Positions 63,003 to 64,000 of a stretch of 64,000 bases of DNA are shown piece after piece. Source of the stretch: Microbacterium sp. BH-3-3-3 (lineage in GTDB: Bacteria > Actinomycetota > Actinomycetes > Actinomycetales > Microbacteriaceae); contig NZ_VEFS01000001.1 in assembly GCF_007679045.1 (NCBI RefSeq), positions 1,106,329-1,170,328 of the forward strand. Direction: 5' to 3'. A program made the translations under genes and the position numbers. The notes beneath the pieces were generated by a model, which was given only the letters and a program-made list of their open reading frames with translations, ran no database searches and was not told the origin of the DNA. Position 1 is the first letter of the stretch; each line of letters starts with the position of its first letter.

Positions 63003-63046
63003 CCCGCCGGGCCCGGTCCGCCTCGTGCGGGCCGGGCCGCCGGTCG

Positions 63047-63345
63047 CCGAACCCAGGTCCCTGAGAACCCAGGTCCCTGAGCTTGTCGAAGGGACCGCGC
63101 CCAGCATCACGCCGAACCCAGGTCCCTGAGCTTGTCGAAGGGACCGCGCCCAGCGGAGATCGGTGGCTTCGACAGGCTCAGCCACCTGCCGACCACGACC
63201 CCGCATCACGCCCGGTGGCTTCGACAGGCTCAGCCACCTCCCGACCGCAACCCCGCAACACGCCCGGTGGCTTCGACAGGCTCAGCCACCTCCCGACCGC
63301 AACCCCGCAACACACCCGGTGGCTTCGACAGGCTCAGCCACCTCC
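63047..63345. repeat. Mixed palindrome array with 52-base period
   Basis: Two GGTCCC-type copies (63072-63096, 63121-63145) and a partial one near 63056 are followed by four GGTGGC-type copies at 63162, 63214, 63266 and 63318, exactly 52 bases apart. The last three spacers are nearly identical (CCCGACCGCAACCCCGCAAC). The 63003-63391 gap holds no gene. The arms of the two types differ by paired CC-to-GG changes. Confidence 0.9.
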
Positions 63346-63391
63346 CAAACCCCTCGGCATCCGCCCCATCGTTCCACCCGGAGACACCCCC

Positions 63392-64000
63392 ATGAGCGAC
63401 ACCGCCACCCGCGTCCTCTCCCTCGAGGACGAACTGCTCGACCTGCTCGGCCCCGCGGCCGTGAGCACCGAACCGCGCGTGCGCGAACGCGCCAGCGTCG
63501 ACGGCTCGCCGATGTCGCCGATCATCGCCGCGAAGCTTCCGCTGGGCCTGGCCGACCTCGTCGTCTTCGCCGCGGATGCCGGGCAGATCGCCACCGCCGT
63601 CGCCGCCGCCGCGCGACACGGGGTGCCGATCACGGTGCGCGGCAAGGGCACCGGCAACTACGGCCAGGCGATCCCCATGCAGGGCGGCCTCGTGATCGAC
63701 ACCACCCGCGCCAAGGCGATCGTCGAGGTCGGCGACGGCTTCATCACCGCCGAAGCCGGCACCCCGATGGTCATGCTCGAGCAGGCCGCGTGGGCGAGCG
63801 GCCAGGCCCTGTGGATGTACCCCTCGACCGCGCAGTCGACGATCGGCGGCTTCCTCTCCGGCGGATCCGGCGGCACCGGGTCGATCGAGCACGGCTCGAA
63901 CGACCGCGGCTTCGTCGCCGCCCTCGACGTCGTGCACGCCGACGGCAGCGCCGAGATCCTCCACGTCGAGGGCGACGAGGCCCAGAAGTACGTGCACAAC
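63392..64000 (+). CDS. FAD-linked oxidase, N-terminal part (truncated by window end)
   Basis: 203 codons are present with no stop before the edge. The product opens MSDTATRVLSLEDELLDLLG and has the PCMH-type FAD domain: VVFAADAGQIATAV, HGVPITVRGKGTGNYGQAIP and WMYPSTAQSTIGGFLSGGSGGTGS. It resembles glycolate oxidase/D-lactate dehydrogenase-type flavoproteins. ATG at 63392 follows GGAG. With the deaminase and importer it may oxidise a later intermediate. Confidence 0.85.
   Translation, partial: MSDTATRVLSLEDELLDLLGPAAVSTEPRVRERASVDGSPMSPIIAAKLPLGLADLVVFAADAGQIATAVAAAARHGVPITVRGKGTGNYGQAIPMQGGLVIDTTRAKAIVEVGDGFITAEAGTPMVMLEQAAWASGQALWMYPSTAQSTIGGFLSGGSGGTGSIEHGSNDRGFVAALDVVHADGSAEILHVEGDEAQKYVHN

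Overview
The window is high-GC (roughly 70%), densely coded and shows a strong preference for G or C at third codon positions. It carries the gene repertoire of a Microbacteriaceae-type actinobacterium, most likely Microbacterium or a close relative. The support is actinobacterial DUF3073 and PurS genes, a class-E-sortase-like LAVTG anchor, many leaderless promoters, and intergenic palindromes with a TTCGACAGGCTCAG core. I see no rRNA, tRNA, transposase, integrase or CRISPR. The genus is inference; no database was consulted.

Layout. 1-560: an eight-copy palindrome array. 560-2010: a DUF4097/PadR operon. 2015-7892: stress and housekeeping genes with purM-purF-MFS. 8037-16207: a LacI regulator divergent from a hexuronate/aldonate operon (uxuB, idnD, MFS, manD, eda, kdgK) that ends at pyruvate and glyceraldehyde-3-phosphate. 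16328-21403: SCP2-like protein, purD, a repeat-rich cell-wall ice-binding-like protein, TfoX, methyltransferase and GNAT. 21668-28927: a glycosyltransferase/TetR/membrane operon, a PadR-controlled DHA2 drug exporter and a BCCT transporter. 29049-35238: purC, uraA, an esterase, nhaA and a TipA-like MerR regulator. 35242-41330: a complete cellobiose system (cebEFG, GH1 beta-glucosidase, CebR-like LacI) with CebR-type boxes. 41573-42525: purS-purQ. 42603-47778: LuxR, then GntR-AllA-like-FAD oxidoreductase-hydroxyacid dehydrogenase. 47874-53191: a ROK regulator and a ChvE-type sugar ABC transporter. 53429-64000: an apparent N-heterocycle (purine/pyrimidine-like) catabolic region: MocA-like transferase, XdhC, two amidohydrolases, XRE-cupin regulator, ferredoxin reductase, an NMT1-type ABC importer and the start of an FAD-linked oxidase.

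How it fits together. Six purine biosynthesis genes (purM, purF, purD, purC, purS, purQ) lie in four separate places, several behind promoters that place the start codon at the likely transcription start. Around them are sugar and nitrogen scavenging modules, each with its own local regulator and usually a visible palindromic operator. The least ordinary parts are the nitrogen region (an 8-oxoguanine-deaminase-like protein lacking expected metal ligands, an orphan ferredoxin reductase, XdhC without a hydroxylase) and the palindrome arrays, whose two families show compensatory arm changes around one shared core.
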